Assembly (NCBI RefSeq): GCF_949987535.1
Contig: NC_080071.1
Location: 20,855,032-20,919,031 of the forward strand
Source: Balaenoptera acutorostrata
Lineage: Eukaryota > Chordata > Mammalia > Artiodactyla > Balaenopteridae
Length of the DNA: 64,000 nucleotides
Direction of reading: 5' to 3'
The notes under the pieces are model-generated. The model saw only the letters and a list, made by a program, of their open reading frames with translations. It was not told where the DNA came from and did not search any database. The translations under genes were made by a program, and so were the position numbers. Shown piece after piece: positions 35,060 through 46,259 of this stretch (positions are counted from its first letter, which is position 1; the number at the start of each line of letters is the position of its first letter).

Positions 35060-35895
35060 CTAGTAAGACTAATGCTACACGAGCCGAAAGGCTGAGGGCC
35101 CAATAGGTCATCTCGGCCTCTGGGGTTCAGCCGACTCCCTGGCCCTCTGCCTGTTCCTACAGCAGTTGGCGGCAACCTTAGGGCTGGCTCTGATATGTTC
35201 TGGTATCCAGCCAGTACCAGATTAAAGCATTTCTCTTCCACGGGCAGTCTTCTTTGCTTTGCACCCAAATGCCTGGTCCCTCCTGCTTTTCTCAGGATTA
35301 CAGGCTGTTGGTTTCCCTGGAAGGGCTAAAGGGACATTCCTTGTTTACCTGCTTACTACTCAAGTCCTGTACTGCATATGGAAGCCACAGACATCCCATC
35401 GTACTCACATGCAGACCCTTCCCCGCACATGCAGACCCTTACTTCCCCGAGGCGGGAGTGGGAGTGGGGGACATTCACCACAGGCCTCCCTTGTTCTGGG
35501 CCGTCCCCACTGTTTCACATGTCAGTGGCAGGAGTTCTGCTGCCTCACGAGTAGGGGGAGGCCCAGCCTGTGTGTGAAGGAACAGATGGCTGCAAGGGGG
35601 CGGGGGCCCAGCCGCTCTCCACGCCCTGCCTGGCTTGTCCTGGCAAGTTCACTGACTAGCACAGCCTGGCTATGACTCCAGCCACCTCCGCTCTCTCCCA
35701 CTGCCTTTTGTCCTGCACTGAAGCCAGCATCCTCCTCTTCAGCAAAGGGTCCTGTCACGCTCTGCTCCACAGCCTTTGTTGATTTGGTAGGCTCCAGGAT
35801 AAACGCCGACTTCTTAGTTCTGCCTATTCTCCACTAATCACAGAGTGCTCCTGTCACATGACCCTCCCGTCGTTCCTAAAGTTATTATAGCTGCA
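35060..35895. other. no gene seen; GC-richer unique sequence
   Basis: Higher GC than its surroundings, with 'cgggggcccagccgctctcc'-like text near 35600 and a 21-base direct repeat of 'acatgcagacccttcccc'-type at 35408-35440. Frames of 107 and 138 codons overlap in different registers and show no recognised domain. Confidence 0.45.
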
Positions 35896-35899
35896 GCCA

Positions 35900-36235
35900 C
35901 TCTCTAGACTCTGCCCCAGGCAATTTCTTCCTCCCAGAATTCCTAGAAGCTTCTTTCACATTCATCCCACCAGCCAAACTCCTATTCACCCTTCAGTACC
36001 CACCCTAATATCCCTTACTCTGGAAAGCTTTCCCAAAGGCCTCTGTGGAAAGATAGCTGTTGCCTCTTCAGAGTTCTCTTAGCACTGGATTCATACGTCT
36101 AATACCACATATTTCAGGTTTTATTATAAGTTATCTGTTTACATCTCTCTCCCCCACTAGGCTGTAAGATCCTCAGATACAGAATCCCTGTCATAAGTTG
36201 ATGTTCAATATATTTAATGAATAAATTATGAAAAG
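35900..36235 (+). repeat. L2 LINE 3' end
   Basis: 'cactctctagactctgcccc', 'attcacccttcagtacccac', 'tttcccaaaggcctctgtgg', 'ctctctcccccactaggctg' and 'gttcaatatatttaatgaat' follow the order of the L2 ORF end and 3' UTR. Ancient mammalian LINE relic. Confidence 0.82.
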
Positions 36236-36504
36236 TCTAATTCACACTATGTACTTACAGTTTCTTCTTAAGCTTTAAGAGGCTTCTCAATACTATCAGT
36301 ATCCTTGTGCCTCCCCTTTTTCCCTCCCCATTTACCGCTTCCTGGGGCTTAGGGGTTATAGGAAAAGGGAAATTATGATGACTGTGAAGTGGGACACCCA
36401 TGTCTCTGGAAACTTCTACCTGCTCTTTTCTGATGCTTCCCCACTCCCCTTGAGAACGCTCTCCCTCTCCAGATGCCCAGAGGGAGAGCAAAACTAAACC
36501 CCAT

Positions 36505-36625
36505 TAGTGTGCAGCTATGAGCGAGTCATTTAACATTCTAGACAGCAGGTCCTCATCTGAGAAATGGGAGGTTTGAACAGGTGATGTCTCAGATTATCTG
36601 TAGTTCTGACAATCTATAAGTCATA
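36505..36625 (+). repeat. MIR SINE relic
   Basis: 'gcgagtcatttaacattcta' and 'gtcctcatctgagaaatggg' match the MIR core; the trailing part is weak. Confidence 0.7.
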
Positions 36626-37310
36626 AAGGAAGTAACTGGGATTCTAGGCATTCCCAACTAATGGGACGATTTGTTCTGTGCAGAGGGCCTTTCCAGTGTC
36701 CTGTATAACGTCCATCTGTGCGTTTATCTGTGAATGAGGCCAACTCTGGTGACGTCTTTCTATCCTGGCATATCACCACCCACCACTTCGGATTCAAAAC
36801 TGCCTCCTGAGTTGCCAGCTGGGCCCCTTGGGAGCCTTCATTTTTGGCTTATTCACATTGATATGACAGCATTTTCAGCTACTGCAACCTGTATAGTCCA
36901 AACTCTCCATATCAAACATTTCTTGTGTTTTCCCATCTCCCAAAGTTTCAAAAAGCCACAACTCACACCATGGACTATTTGCAGAGCCTCTCAGAAGTGT
37001 GGAAGCCAGGGCCCTTGCATTTTGCAGAGCTCTTAGTCAGGGATTCTTTGAACGACACAAGGGTAGCACATTGCACAACTCTAGAGGGGGGCACCTTTCG
37101 TGCAGAGATCCTTGTGGACTTGTACCTGCATGAGAATCACTTTCTGGCAGATGGCAGCAAGGTGTCTGAGGAAAAGGTGCCTTTTCTTTCTCGCACAAAG
37201 GTGCTTTGGAGGTTTGCTACCCATTTTTTTTTTAAAGGAAGCTATGCCAAAATAGCGTTATGCAAATTGTAGTAGATCATCAGTGTTTCCAAGTCACAAA
37301 ATAGTATTTT
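36626..37310. other. no gene seen; unique sequence
   Basis: A 115-codon + frame (36925-37272) and a 100-codon overlapping frame have no recognisable domain. The stretch 37050-37200 is unassigned. Confidence 0.4.
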
Positions 37311-37314
37311 TTAA

Positions 37315-38188
37315 ATTATGCTAAAATATAAAATGTGCCTTCATAACCATTTTTAAGTGTTAAATTCAGTAGTCATTTAAGTTCAGTAGTGTTGACTGCA
37401 GTCACACTGTTGTACCACCAACCTCCAGAACTCTTTTCATCTTGCAAAACTAAAATTCTCTACCTATTTAGCAACAATCCCCACTAGTACCTCCCCCAGC
37501 CCCTGGCAACCACCATTCTACTTCCCGTCCCTATGAACTTGACTACTCTAGGAGCCTCATATAAGTGGAATCATACAGCATTTGTCTTTTCGTGACTGAC
37601 CTATTTCACTTAGTATAACGTCCTCAGGGTTCCTCCGTGTTGTAGCATGTGACAGGATTTCCTTCCTTTTTTTTTTTTTTTTTAATTTTATTTTTATTTT
37701 TATTTTTTTAATTTTTGGCTGCTTTTGGGTGTTCATTGCTGCACACGGGCTTTTCTCTGGTTGTGACGAGCAGGGGCTACTCTCTGTTGTAGTGTGCGGG
37801 CTTCTCACTGCGGTGGCTTCTCTCGTTGTGGAGCACGGGCTCTAGGCACGCGGGCTTCAGTAGTTGTGGCATGCGGGCTTAGTAGTTGTGGCTCGCAGGC
37901 TCTAGAGCACAGGCTCAGTAGTTGTGGTTCATGGGCTTAGTTGCTCCGCGGCATGTGGGATCTTCCTGGACCAGGGCTCGAACCCGTGTCTCCTGCATTG
38001 GCAGGCGGATTCTTAACCACCGCGCCACCAGGGAAGCCCCTTCTTTTTTAAGGCTGGGTAATATGTCCTTGTATGTGTATACCAGATTTTGTTTATCCAT
38101 TTATACGTTGGCAGACGCTTGGGTTGCCTCCACCTTTTGACTACCGTGAATAATGCTGGTATGAACATAAGTGTACAAATTAATATTT
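37315..38188 (-). mobile_element. old L1 3' end, antisense, interrupted by a SINE
   Basis: Left part (37315-37672): 'tttttaagtgttaaattcag', 'cccctggcaaccaccattct', 'ttcgtgactgacctatttca', 'gttgtagcatgtgacaggat'. Right part (38042-38188): 'aaggctgggtaatatgtcct', 'gtgtataccagattttgttt', 'atgctggtatgaacataagt'. The two halves are continuous across the SINE. Confidence 0.92.
37675..38039 (-). mobile_element. CHR-2-type SINE, antisense, inside old L1
   Basis: T-rich tail, 'tagttgtggcatgcgggctt' modules, 'tcgaacccgtgtctcctgca' and head 'gcgccaccagggaagcccc'. It lies exactly at the T-run of the L1 phrase 'atttccttc(c)tttttaagg', and 'ccttc' plus T-run flanks both ends. Confidence 0.95.
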
Positions 38189-38189
38189 T

Positions 38190-38678
38190 TAACACACCAA
38201 AAGTGTTACGTGATAAGTAACTCGCTTGGGCCTTTGAGAGCACCTCTGGGATTACTCGTATAAACCTCATTTCCTTTTGTGGGTATGAGGCCAAGATGCT
38301 ACTGGTCCCACCCCACATACTGCAGGGGCTTTTTATATAATCCCTCTAGCAGGCCTCCCTAGCGTAACTGGCAACCAGAACAGAACATTTTTAACACCAC
38401 TCTTCTAAACAACAAAATTATTTTCGGAAATAATTATGAAATAAAATAAATAATAGTGATAGCCATAAGAGAAATGCAGACAGTATTCATTTTACTTTAT
38501 TGAACTTTTTGCATATGTTGAGAAACGAAATCATCTACAGCTGCACAGTTTACTATCTGCATTAACACAACTTTACTCTTCTTAATTTACCAGAAGATTC
38601 TTGATCAGGAAGGTCAAGTTGAATTTCCTGAAAAATTAATTTATCCAAGCAACAGACCATCAATTTGCCCTTAGTGGG
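38190..38678. other. no gene seen; unique sequence
   Basis: No repeat is recognised. The end of this stretch runs directly into the LTR at 38679. Confidence 0.45.
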
Positions 38679-39070
38679 TGTCTTAGTTTGGGCTGCTGTA
38701 AAAAAATACTGTAGACTGGGTGGCTGAAACAGAAGACATGTGGTTTCTCCCAGCTCTGGAGGATGGGAAGTCCAAGACCAAGGTGCTGACAGATTTAGGT
38801 TCTCAGTGAGGGCCCTCTTCCTGGCTTGTAGACACCCACTTTCTCGCTGTGCACTCATGTGGCCTTTCCTCAGTGCGTGCGCACGAGAAAGAGAAAATTC
38901 TGGTGTCTCTTCCTCTTCTTATAAGGACACTGATCCCGTTATGGGGGCTCTACTCTCATGACCTCATTTAAACCAAATTACAGCCCCCAAACCCCACCTC
39001 CTAATACCATCACATTGGGGATTAGGATGTTAACATATGAATTTTGGGAGGACACACTCGGTCCATAACA
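38679..39070 (-). mobile_element. MST/MLT1-type (ERVL-MaLR) solo LTR, antisense
   Basis: 'gtgtcttagtttgggctgct', 'actgtagactgggtggctga', 'ggatgggaagtccaagacca', 'cctcctaataccatcacatt' and the end 'cactcggtccataaca' are the reverse complement of the MST/MLT1 LTR. No internal region. Confidence 0.9.
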
Positions 39071-41105
39071 CTGGGTAAATAGCTACTGGGCTACTTCTCA
39101 AAGCAATAGTTAACTCAACTGTACTTAGCAACTGATTGTTTAGTTTTTGAAGACTCACTTCAAAATCCTAAATTATACTAAATTATATTAAAATTATTAT
39201 ATCATGAACTTTGCCCAATCCCAATCAAGCCTGACACTGAAAGACCCACCTTAAACCAGACTCCGATACCTTATAAATATCCCATGTCTGACCTCCCTCT
39301 TCGGAGACACTGTGAAGACTTTGTCAAAGTAGTGACCTCCACAGGCATCAGCAGTCATCGATATAATGAAGTCAGTAAAAAAAATTTTAATAAAAAACAA
39401 AATAGATATCACAGGACACAAAAGAAAACATGTAATGGATTTTTGAAAAGGGAGCTAAAACTTATACCTACATTTGGTGTGTTGCAGAAATGAATAGCAT
39501 TAGTTTCTATTTTTGAGCCTCCACGTCTGCAAATTTGTCAACGATTGTCAAAATCAACCCTCTTCACATGTTTAATAGACAGCATATCTGTCTCCACTTA
39601 TATTAAACAAAGAACCCTTTTAATTATTTTAATTTTGACGGTCCTCTTTCAAATGAAGCAATACATATACAAAGAGTTAGCAAAAAACTTAACCATAAGG
39701 ATGAGATTGGCAGAGATTATAGCAATCCTATTTCACAACAAATCTCAGAGATTGCAATATTGTCTATGTCTTTGTTTCCTCAGGATGAATAGTAGCAGTT
39801 TTCAAATATCTCTGCAGTCCCCCCCACAAAGAAAATTCCCTAAAATATCTTCATCAAAAAATTCATCATAAATTTCTACTGTATTTGGTTTAAAACTTCC
39901 TAAATTTTTGTTTTACAGAAATCAGAGAAAGTGGCTGAGTGATAGTTAATATTGATTGTATTTGATATTTTATACCCTTCTTGGTGAAAATGATTGAAGC
40001 ATTCAAACATAGTCTTCTTGATTACTTCTGGCAGTGTAAGACCAGCATCTTTTGCTGCTTCTCCTGACATTCTTCTTCGAAATGTCCATTTTCCTTATGC
40101 TTTGTTTTTGCAGAGTTAATAGTATTCTCCACATTTTCTATGTGCCAGTCTTCAATGAACAATTCTAAAGCTTAGCATTCACTGTACGTTGTCCTAGTTT
40201 GATTATGGCTGTTTGCAAATATGTTTGTATGGTTACAGGGAATGACAGAATGAAAGTTACTCAAATTCTGTTAGTCTTTATAATCACTGTGTTATCACAG
40301 ATTCTTTCAAATCTGTAGTTTAGACTCAGAAATATGTGGTTCAACTAAGCACAAGCTGAGGTCTAATGATTCCGGTTTATCATGAACTTACTCCTGAATA
40401 AAAAATGCTTATAGCTGAGCCTGCATGTGTCACAGGCCAACTGTATTAACCAGAAGTTCTCCAAATTACCTTCTATGTCACAGAACACAATGTTCATGAA
40501 AGGATAAGTAACACAAATGTGTTAATTAGAAACATATTAAATGTTAATGTGTTAGTGTGTTATTAAAACTAAGCAGAAACCATAGTTGTTTAGAATTTAG
40601 ACCAGCAAAAAAATTTTCAGGGAGAATTATTTTATCATTGTCATTGTTTAGAATTGCCCACTGATGGAGATAATAAAAAGCAGACCCTTTTTAGGGTGGT
40701 TTTATTGTTGTTTTTAAATTCCCTTTAGACAATGCACCTCATTACTTCAAGAGAAAGATTGTTCCCACTGCCCTCCCATCTGTAGGCCAGCACCTCCTAA
40801 AGTCAGCCAGGGATGGAGATTGGGGGACGAGAGACTTAAGTAAGACTGTGATGTACTCATGTAGCAGGACTTCTTCCTCCTAAACAGAACACCAGGGAAG
40901 GGGTCCCTATGCCCAATTCAGGAGAATATGCTGATTAATCTAAGATTTTGTGTTTATTCTGTTCCCCTTGTCTGTGATTGGTTTAGGCATGGGTATCTGT
41001 TGAAATTATAGCCAAAGAGGCTTGGAGGGAAGTCTGCTGTGAGGCTTTCAAATCCATCAGTGTACCCCACGCATTGTCTATAGCTAAGACTTACACATAA
41101 ATTAT
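39071..41105. other. no known gene; about 2 kb with a possible decayed coding patch at 39900-40170
   Basis: No interspersed repeat is recognised. On the minus strand, 39900-40070 is an open frame of 56 codons (MSGEAAKDAGLTLPEVIKKT at its start) that lines up, after a frame change, with another open stretch over about 40060-40165 (reading EDWHIENVENTINSAKTKHK). Such alternation suggests an old frame-broken coding sequence, perhaps a processed pseudogene or transposase relic, but I cannot name it. Other frames at 39284-39493 and 39545-39871 have no recognisable domain. Confidence 0.4.
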
Positions 41106-41109
41106 AAAT

Positions 41110-41225
41110 AAATCACACACATGTATATGTATATATGTATGTATGTGAATGTATATGTGTGTGTATATATGTGTACATTGGAAACCAGATGGTGCATATA
41201 CACACACATGTATATGTATATATCT
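41110..41225. repeat. TG/TA-rich low-complexity region with inverted repeat
   Basis: Runs of 'tatgtatatg' and 'gtgtgtatatatgtg', followed after 'ggaaaccagatggtg' by 'catatacacacacatgtata'. The two parts are roughly complementary. Confidence 0.85.
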
Positions 41226-41684
41226 TGTTTGCAATGTGTATGTATAGTCTTGACATTAATAAAATATACCCACATAAAAGAGGTACTGGATTCATAGTAG
41301 CTTTTTGTCTTTATGTATCCCCCCGGCCCCCCACCCCCGCAGTCAAAAGATACTAAAAGTACAAATACTATCAATCCAGGCTCAGGACTTAGTCCTCTTA
41401 ACAGACAACATTCTGTCTCTTTGTCATCAAATAGCCACATCATCAGAATTTTCTATTAACCACTAGAGGGTGGTATAAACCAACAAAACGTTCAACCACA
41501 CAGCCTGCTGCAGAATAGCCCTGAGACTACCTAAGCAGGGATCAACAGCCATTTCATTAGAATAACTGATTTAGGCAAAACAATTCAGGTCCCATTTTTT
41601 TAACAATCCAAAATGAAAATACTTTTACTAATTCCCGTAAGAAATACGTATATTCTAACCAGTTAGACAAACTTAGACACTAAG
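41226..41684. other. no gene seen; unique sequence
   Basis: Contains a C-rich run at about 41318-41340. No repeat family is recognised. Confidence 0.45.
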
Positions 41685-41687
41685 TGC

Positions 41688-41835
41688 TCAGAGTCTAGGG
41701 TTGCAGTGACTGGTTTTAAATCTGACCTCCACCCTTAATAGCAATGTGACCTTGGGAAAGCTTTTTTTTACCTCTTTATTTCCTTATCTGTAAAATGATA
41801 GTAATAATGCGGTTAGAACAGTGTCTGCCTGGTGC
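41688..41835 (+). repeat. MIR SINE relic (first of a pair)
   Basis: 'gcaatgtgaccttgggaaag' and 'ccttatctgtaaaatgatag' are the MIR core in sense orientation. Confidence 0.88.
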
Positions 41836-41861
41836 ACAGTGTTAGGTCTTATCGGGTGTTA

Positions 41862-42105
41862 AGCTCTCAGGCTCTGGAGTTACACCGCCTGGATTCAAAT
41901 TCCTGCTCCACCAAGCTAAATAAATAACTTGCTAACTTTGGGCAAATTATTTTTCTTAACCTCAGTGTCCTTATCTGTAAAATGGGCTAATAACACGAAC
42001 CCCAGGAAAACTGCTTGAGGACTAAATGCACATCTGCACTTAGTACAATGCCTGGCATATAGTAAAATGTAATATATGCTTATTGTTAGTATTACTTTTA
42101 ATATT
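41862..42105 (+). repeat. MIR SINE, well preserved (second of a pair)
   Basis: 'gctctggagttacaccgcct', 'caaattcctgctccaccaag', 'ttatctgtaaaatgggctaa' and 'acaatgcctggcatatagta' cover most of MIR. Same orientation as the copy 30 bases upstream. Confidence 0.9.
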
Positions 42106-42686
42106 CTTTTTATGATTACTAACAATATTATTGTTAGACTTGTAATGAAAAATTTGGTACTGGTCTTTGTTCATATTTGAGAAATAGCATCACGGAGAAC
42201 ATTTCCTGATTCTTGCTGAAGTTAGGCACGCTCCTGACCACAGACTACTTCATCACTGTTCTAAAGCTTTGCCTCTACCAGAAAACCAAATGGAAAATTG
42301 TGCAATTAAGTGGAGAATTTGATCTTTGTCAACAGTGTGGATAGTGTGTGCCCTTTAAAACCTGCTTTCTTTTCGGAAGGAGATATTTTCTTTGGATCAT
42401 TCAAAAACTCTGAGTTTCTGTACAAGGTGTCAGCCCTTGTGTATTTCTGGAGAAATTTTACAGATCAACGTGAGCATCTGCTTTTTCCCTAAGCTGGTGT
42501 CTGCTGGAGGTCTTTGCTGTCATTGAACAAGGGTGGCTCAACATTGGCAGCCCAGCTTATTTACATCCTTCTATCTCCATGGAGAAACTTGTCTTTTAAA
42601 AAATCATACATCAAAATGATACAAATACATCATCAGTCATTTTAAGTATTTTATTATATCTGCCAGAAGAATTTGGACTGTTGCTT
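42106..42686. other. no gene seen; unique sequence
   Basis: A 60-codon frame at 42310-42492 has no recognisable domain. No repeats. Confidence 0.45.
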
Positions 42687-42700
42687 AGCATATAGTCTCT

Positions 42701-42830
42701 CTTTTTTTTTTTTTTTTTTTTGGCCACAGCATGCAGCATGTGGGATCTTAGTTCCCTGACTAGGGATCGAACCCACATCCCCTGCACTGGAAGCGCAGAG
42801 TCTTAACCACTGGGCCGCCAGGGAAGTCCC
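42701..42830 (-). mobile_element. short CHR-1-type SINE, antisense, 14-bp TSD
   Basis: T-rich tail, then 'ggccacagcatgcagcatgt', 'gggatcgaacccacatcccc' and head 'gggccgccagggaagtccc': the ~110-bp tRNA-Glu-like SINE without the long CHR-2 tail modules. The TSD 'agcatatagtctct' is perfect at 42687-42700 and 42831-42844. Confidence 0.95.
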
Positions 42831-42844
42831 AGCATATAGTCTCT

Positions 42845-45150
42845 TTTAGTAATCAAAAAAAAAGGAAGAAAAGAAAGCAACAAAAATGAATTGATTTCAT
42901 GAGCTTACCAATAGCATTAGAAGATTTATAGTTTGTCAGAATGAACCAAGAAGGCCAAACTGCTTTGGCTGGCCTATAAATCCTGAAGATGCCAGGCAAT
43001 CTGGTCAGTGTAGGGCAGTGAATTGACTTCCCTGTCAGTTCTGCTCAGTCTCAGTTCTGAACTTCCTGTTTCACTGAACACCATCACTGGTCAAATCAAC
43101 CGCGTTATGGACAGCACTCCAGTGGTGACATCTTGGAAGGACAGAGAAAATGGCTGGGTTGGACTATTCTAAGCCCTGGATCACTTCCAGAAGACAACTT
43201 CCTCATGCGAGCCAAGCTAAAAGTTCAGAAGACTTGCCCCAAAAGTCAGAACTTATGTAGCCGGACAACTGGTGTTCCAGCATAATCATGTCCGCCCTTT
43301 CAGTGTAAAAACTAAAGCACTTTGTAAAACCTGAAAACAGTTTAAGACATTAACAAGATAGACGACTCCCCTCCCCTCCCCCCAAAAAGGAATTTTCATG
43401 CACTGCAGAAACCATTCAGAGGCAAAACATCACATCCTACTGAATATAATAGGGTCTTGCATCCCCCTCTTATTTGAACACAACTCTCATTGACTTAAAA
43501 GTGACATTTCCAAAGGGGCTGCAAGAATGGTTTGTCCTCTAGACAAAGCAGGCTGCATTTGTTCTGGTAGAATGGCTTCTCTTCTTTGTCTCCGGATAAT
43601 TTGATACAGCATTCATTCATTCAAGTGTGACTCTCATTTGAAAATTTTCTCAATGAGACCATTTAAAAAATATTTTTTAATCTGGAGCTTTCATGACTTA
43701 CTCTAAGGCTTCTTTCAGCCTTTAGCCTTGTCCCTGTTAGCTTAATAGAACTGGCAAACATTGATCTTTTGAAATAAAATTTTTCACAGTAAATTTCAAA
43801 TTAAAACTAATCATTTTCCCCTAAAACTTCGTTTGGGCTACGTATGTGCAGGTTGTGTCTATAATTTTAGGGCTAGGGATTTTCTAATTGCTTCAAGAAT
43901 ATTTTTTTCCCTGGGTAAAATGATAGGCTATCAGCCTTCAAACTTGGAAAGGAAGGGAAATCTATTAAATGACATCTAGTGAATTCCACATGCCTGCGGC
44001 TATTTTAAGAGGAGTAACAAATCTCTGCAAGTTTAAAAATCTAGAGCTGCGGGTAATATTGTTTTCTCTCCTGGGAAATGTGCCCCACGGGGGGCCAGTC
44101 CCCTTTCTACCCACCTTCTCCAGTCTCCTGCACTTCCTGGCCCTTTAGGTCAGAATTCCCATAAATTTCAGGGCCTGCCATTTTCTCAGGGCAGAGGTGA
44201 GATGGGGAAGAGGAGACGCCAAAATCACATCTTCATTAACTCAAACAAAGCAGCCTTGCAGGGTTTACATTTTAAGCCTATGAATCTTCTTCATGATGGT
44301 TCCCATGTCTCTTGAAATAAACAATGTGGAAAGAAAAATATTATGGTCTCTATTTGCAGCATTTTGTTCTGAAAATAACTGTGCGGGTGAGGTGACCTAG
44401 TGGCACATGCCTGAGGAAAGCTCTCTGACCTCACTTTTACAATCGCCTCTTTCTAATCAACAACCAGCCCACCAGTTACTGCAATACCTGTGTGCACATA
44501 AGAAAGCCAAAATTAGAAGGTCTCTTTAACACTAAAGGTAAGCTGCAAGTTAAATTTAGAACTAACCAGAAGGCAGTCTGGTTAGTGGTTGTGCTTTGCA
44601 TTCAACTTCTGTTTTTAGCCTGTGACTAGGGTTTAAATGAATAATCAGTATTTAAAGTCAGTGTGGGCCTTTAAGACATAAATAACAGAGACCATCAATG
44701 AGATTGTTAAATATCAAAGAGGTTACTACTACTTCCTAAATTTCCCCTTGAGTGAGAAGTGAGTGATCAAATTCAGAAACACTTCATTTGGTAAAACTAA
44801 ATGTGGTCCTTCTCCCCGCTAATCTCCTCCCGAGAGTTTGCTGTTCGCTAGAGCAAATTAACTGAGGGCAAATGATGATCAAAAGAAAAACTCATGAAGA
44901 GCCAACGCCATAAATTGCTGGTGAGACTGAAACACAGATCAGAAAAAAATCTTTCTTTAGTCAGAGATCAGAAGCAAAAGGCACAGATATAATCACGAGA
45001 TAGCTGCTATAAATAGAGAGAAAACAGCAAGCAGGGTTAAGTCACAATCATGGGAGGACTTTGTGGTTCTCAGCAGCTCCTCACAGCCCTCTTCCTGTAC
45101 CTTTCCTGGCAGGTAGAGCTCCCAGTTTGTAGCCTCACCCCCTCCCCATT
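42845..45150. other. no gene seen; longest repeat-free block (2.3 kb)
   Basis: No SINE, LINE, LTR or tandem repeat is recognised over 2.3 kb in a window otherwise crowded with them. No long open frames. AT-rich blocks (43670-43800) alternate with GC-richer text (44060-44220). Such an absence of insertions is compatible with conserved non-coding function, but sequence alone does not show it. Confidence 0.5.
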
Positions 45151-45662
45151 CCTCTAAACACCCTACACCCACACCCACAACACCCACATAAACACCACCT
45201 CACACAACACAACACCCCACATCCACACAATACCTATACCCGCACATAACACCTCCACACACAACATCACACACACAAACACAACACTACACACAACCCC
45301 CCACATACACACAACACCTACATCCACACACAACACAGCACACATATACCACCTCGCACACACACAAACACAACACCACACACAACCCCCCACATACACA
45401 CACCTACACCCACACACAACACCCCCTCAGACCTAACACTACCACGCACATCACCTCACACACACACAAACAACACCCCATACAACACCCCACATACACA
45501 CAACACCTATACCCGCACATAACACCTCCACACACATCACACACACAAACACAACACTACACACACGCATACCACCCTCCCTATACACACACCACCCCCA
45601 CACACATATATCACCCACACCCACACACACACCATCCTACACCCACACATCTCACACACACC
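45151..45662. repeat. AC-rich minisatellite with ~273-bp higher-order period
   Basis: About 510 bases almost devoid of G on the + strand, made of 'cacac', 'aacacc', 'cccacat' and 'caaacacaacac' modules. The block 'acctatacccgcacataaca' near 45232 recurs near 45505, with about 65 flanking bases nearly identical. A smaller copy of 'acacaaccccccacataca' occurs near 45292 and 45379. The reverse strand is read as an 84-codon Val/Cys-rich frame, an artefact. Confidence 0.92.
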
Positions 45663-45769
45663 AATTTTCTTTTTTTATAAATAGGGTTTACACAAGCCCC
45701 TCGAGTTTAGTTGAAATGAACAGAGGAAGTTTACGTAGGCGTTAAGGAAGTCCGTGCTTTAAGAAATAG

Positions 45770-46245
45770 TAATCTGAAAATCAGTTCTGGGATATATCTC
45801 ACCGAGAGAACTGCACGCAAAGGACCTGTGTACAAGGTTATTAATTGTCATGTTGTTTATGCAGAAATAATTGGAAACAACTCAGTGCCCCTCAATAGGG
45901 AACTGTCTAAATAAGCTGCTCCTCATCCCCACAATAGAACCACGTGACTGTAAAAAAAATTCTGTCTGAGAATGCTCTCCAGGATATATTGGTGCTGAAC
46001 AGTGTATATATTATGTTATTTCTAGTGTAAGAATGGAGAGGACATAGGAATATGTATTTATATTTACAGAAAGAAGCTCTGGAAGGAAACACAAATTAAT
46101 GAAAGTATTCTCTAACAGTCAGGTTAATGAGGACAGAGTTGGGCATTTACTTGATGAATGATTTTTTAAATCACTTTTGGTGATTTTCAACCATGTGAAT
46201 GTATTACCTATTCAGAATTTTTTATTTCGAACAATGATAATAAAA
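45770..46245 (+). mobile_element. old L1M/HAL1-like 3' fragment
   Basis: 'gttattaattgtcatgttgt', 'ataattggaaacaactcagt', 'gggaactgtctaaataagct' and the end 'ccatgtgaatgtattaccta' follow an old L1/HAL1-like 3' end. Confidence 0.7.
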
Positions 46246-46259
46246 CTCAGTAATAAAAC

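Noticed and set aside
36925..37272. 115-codon frame with protein-like text
   Set aside because: No recognised family, overlaps a second open frame, and no splice or promoter context supports it.
41688..42105. Two tandem MIRs considered as a local duplication
   Set aside because: They cover different MIR parts and differ in sequence, so independent insertions are more likely.
45163..45417. 84-codon Cys/Val-rich minus frame
   Set aside because: Direct translation of the AC-rich minisatellite; composition artefact.
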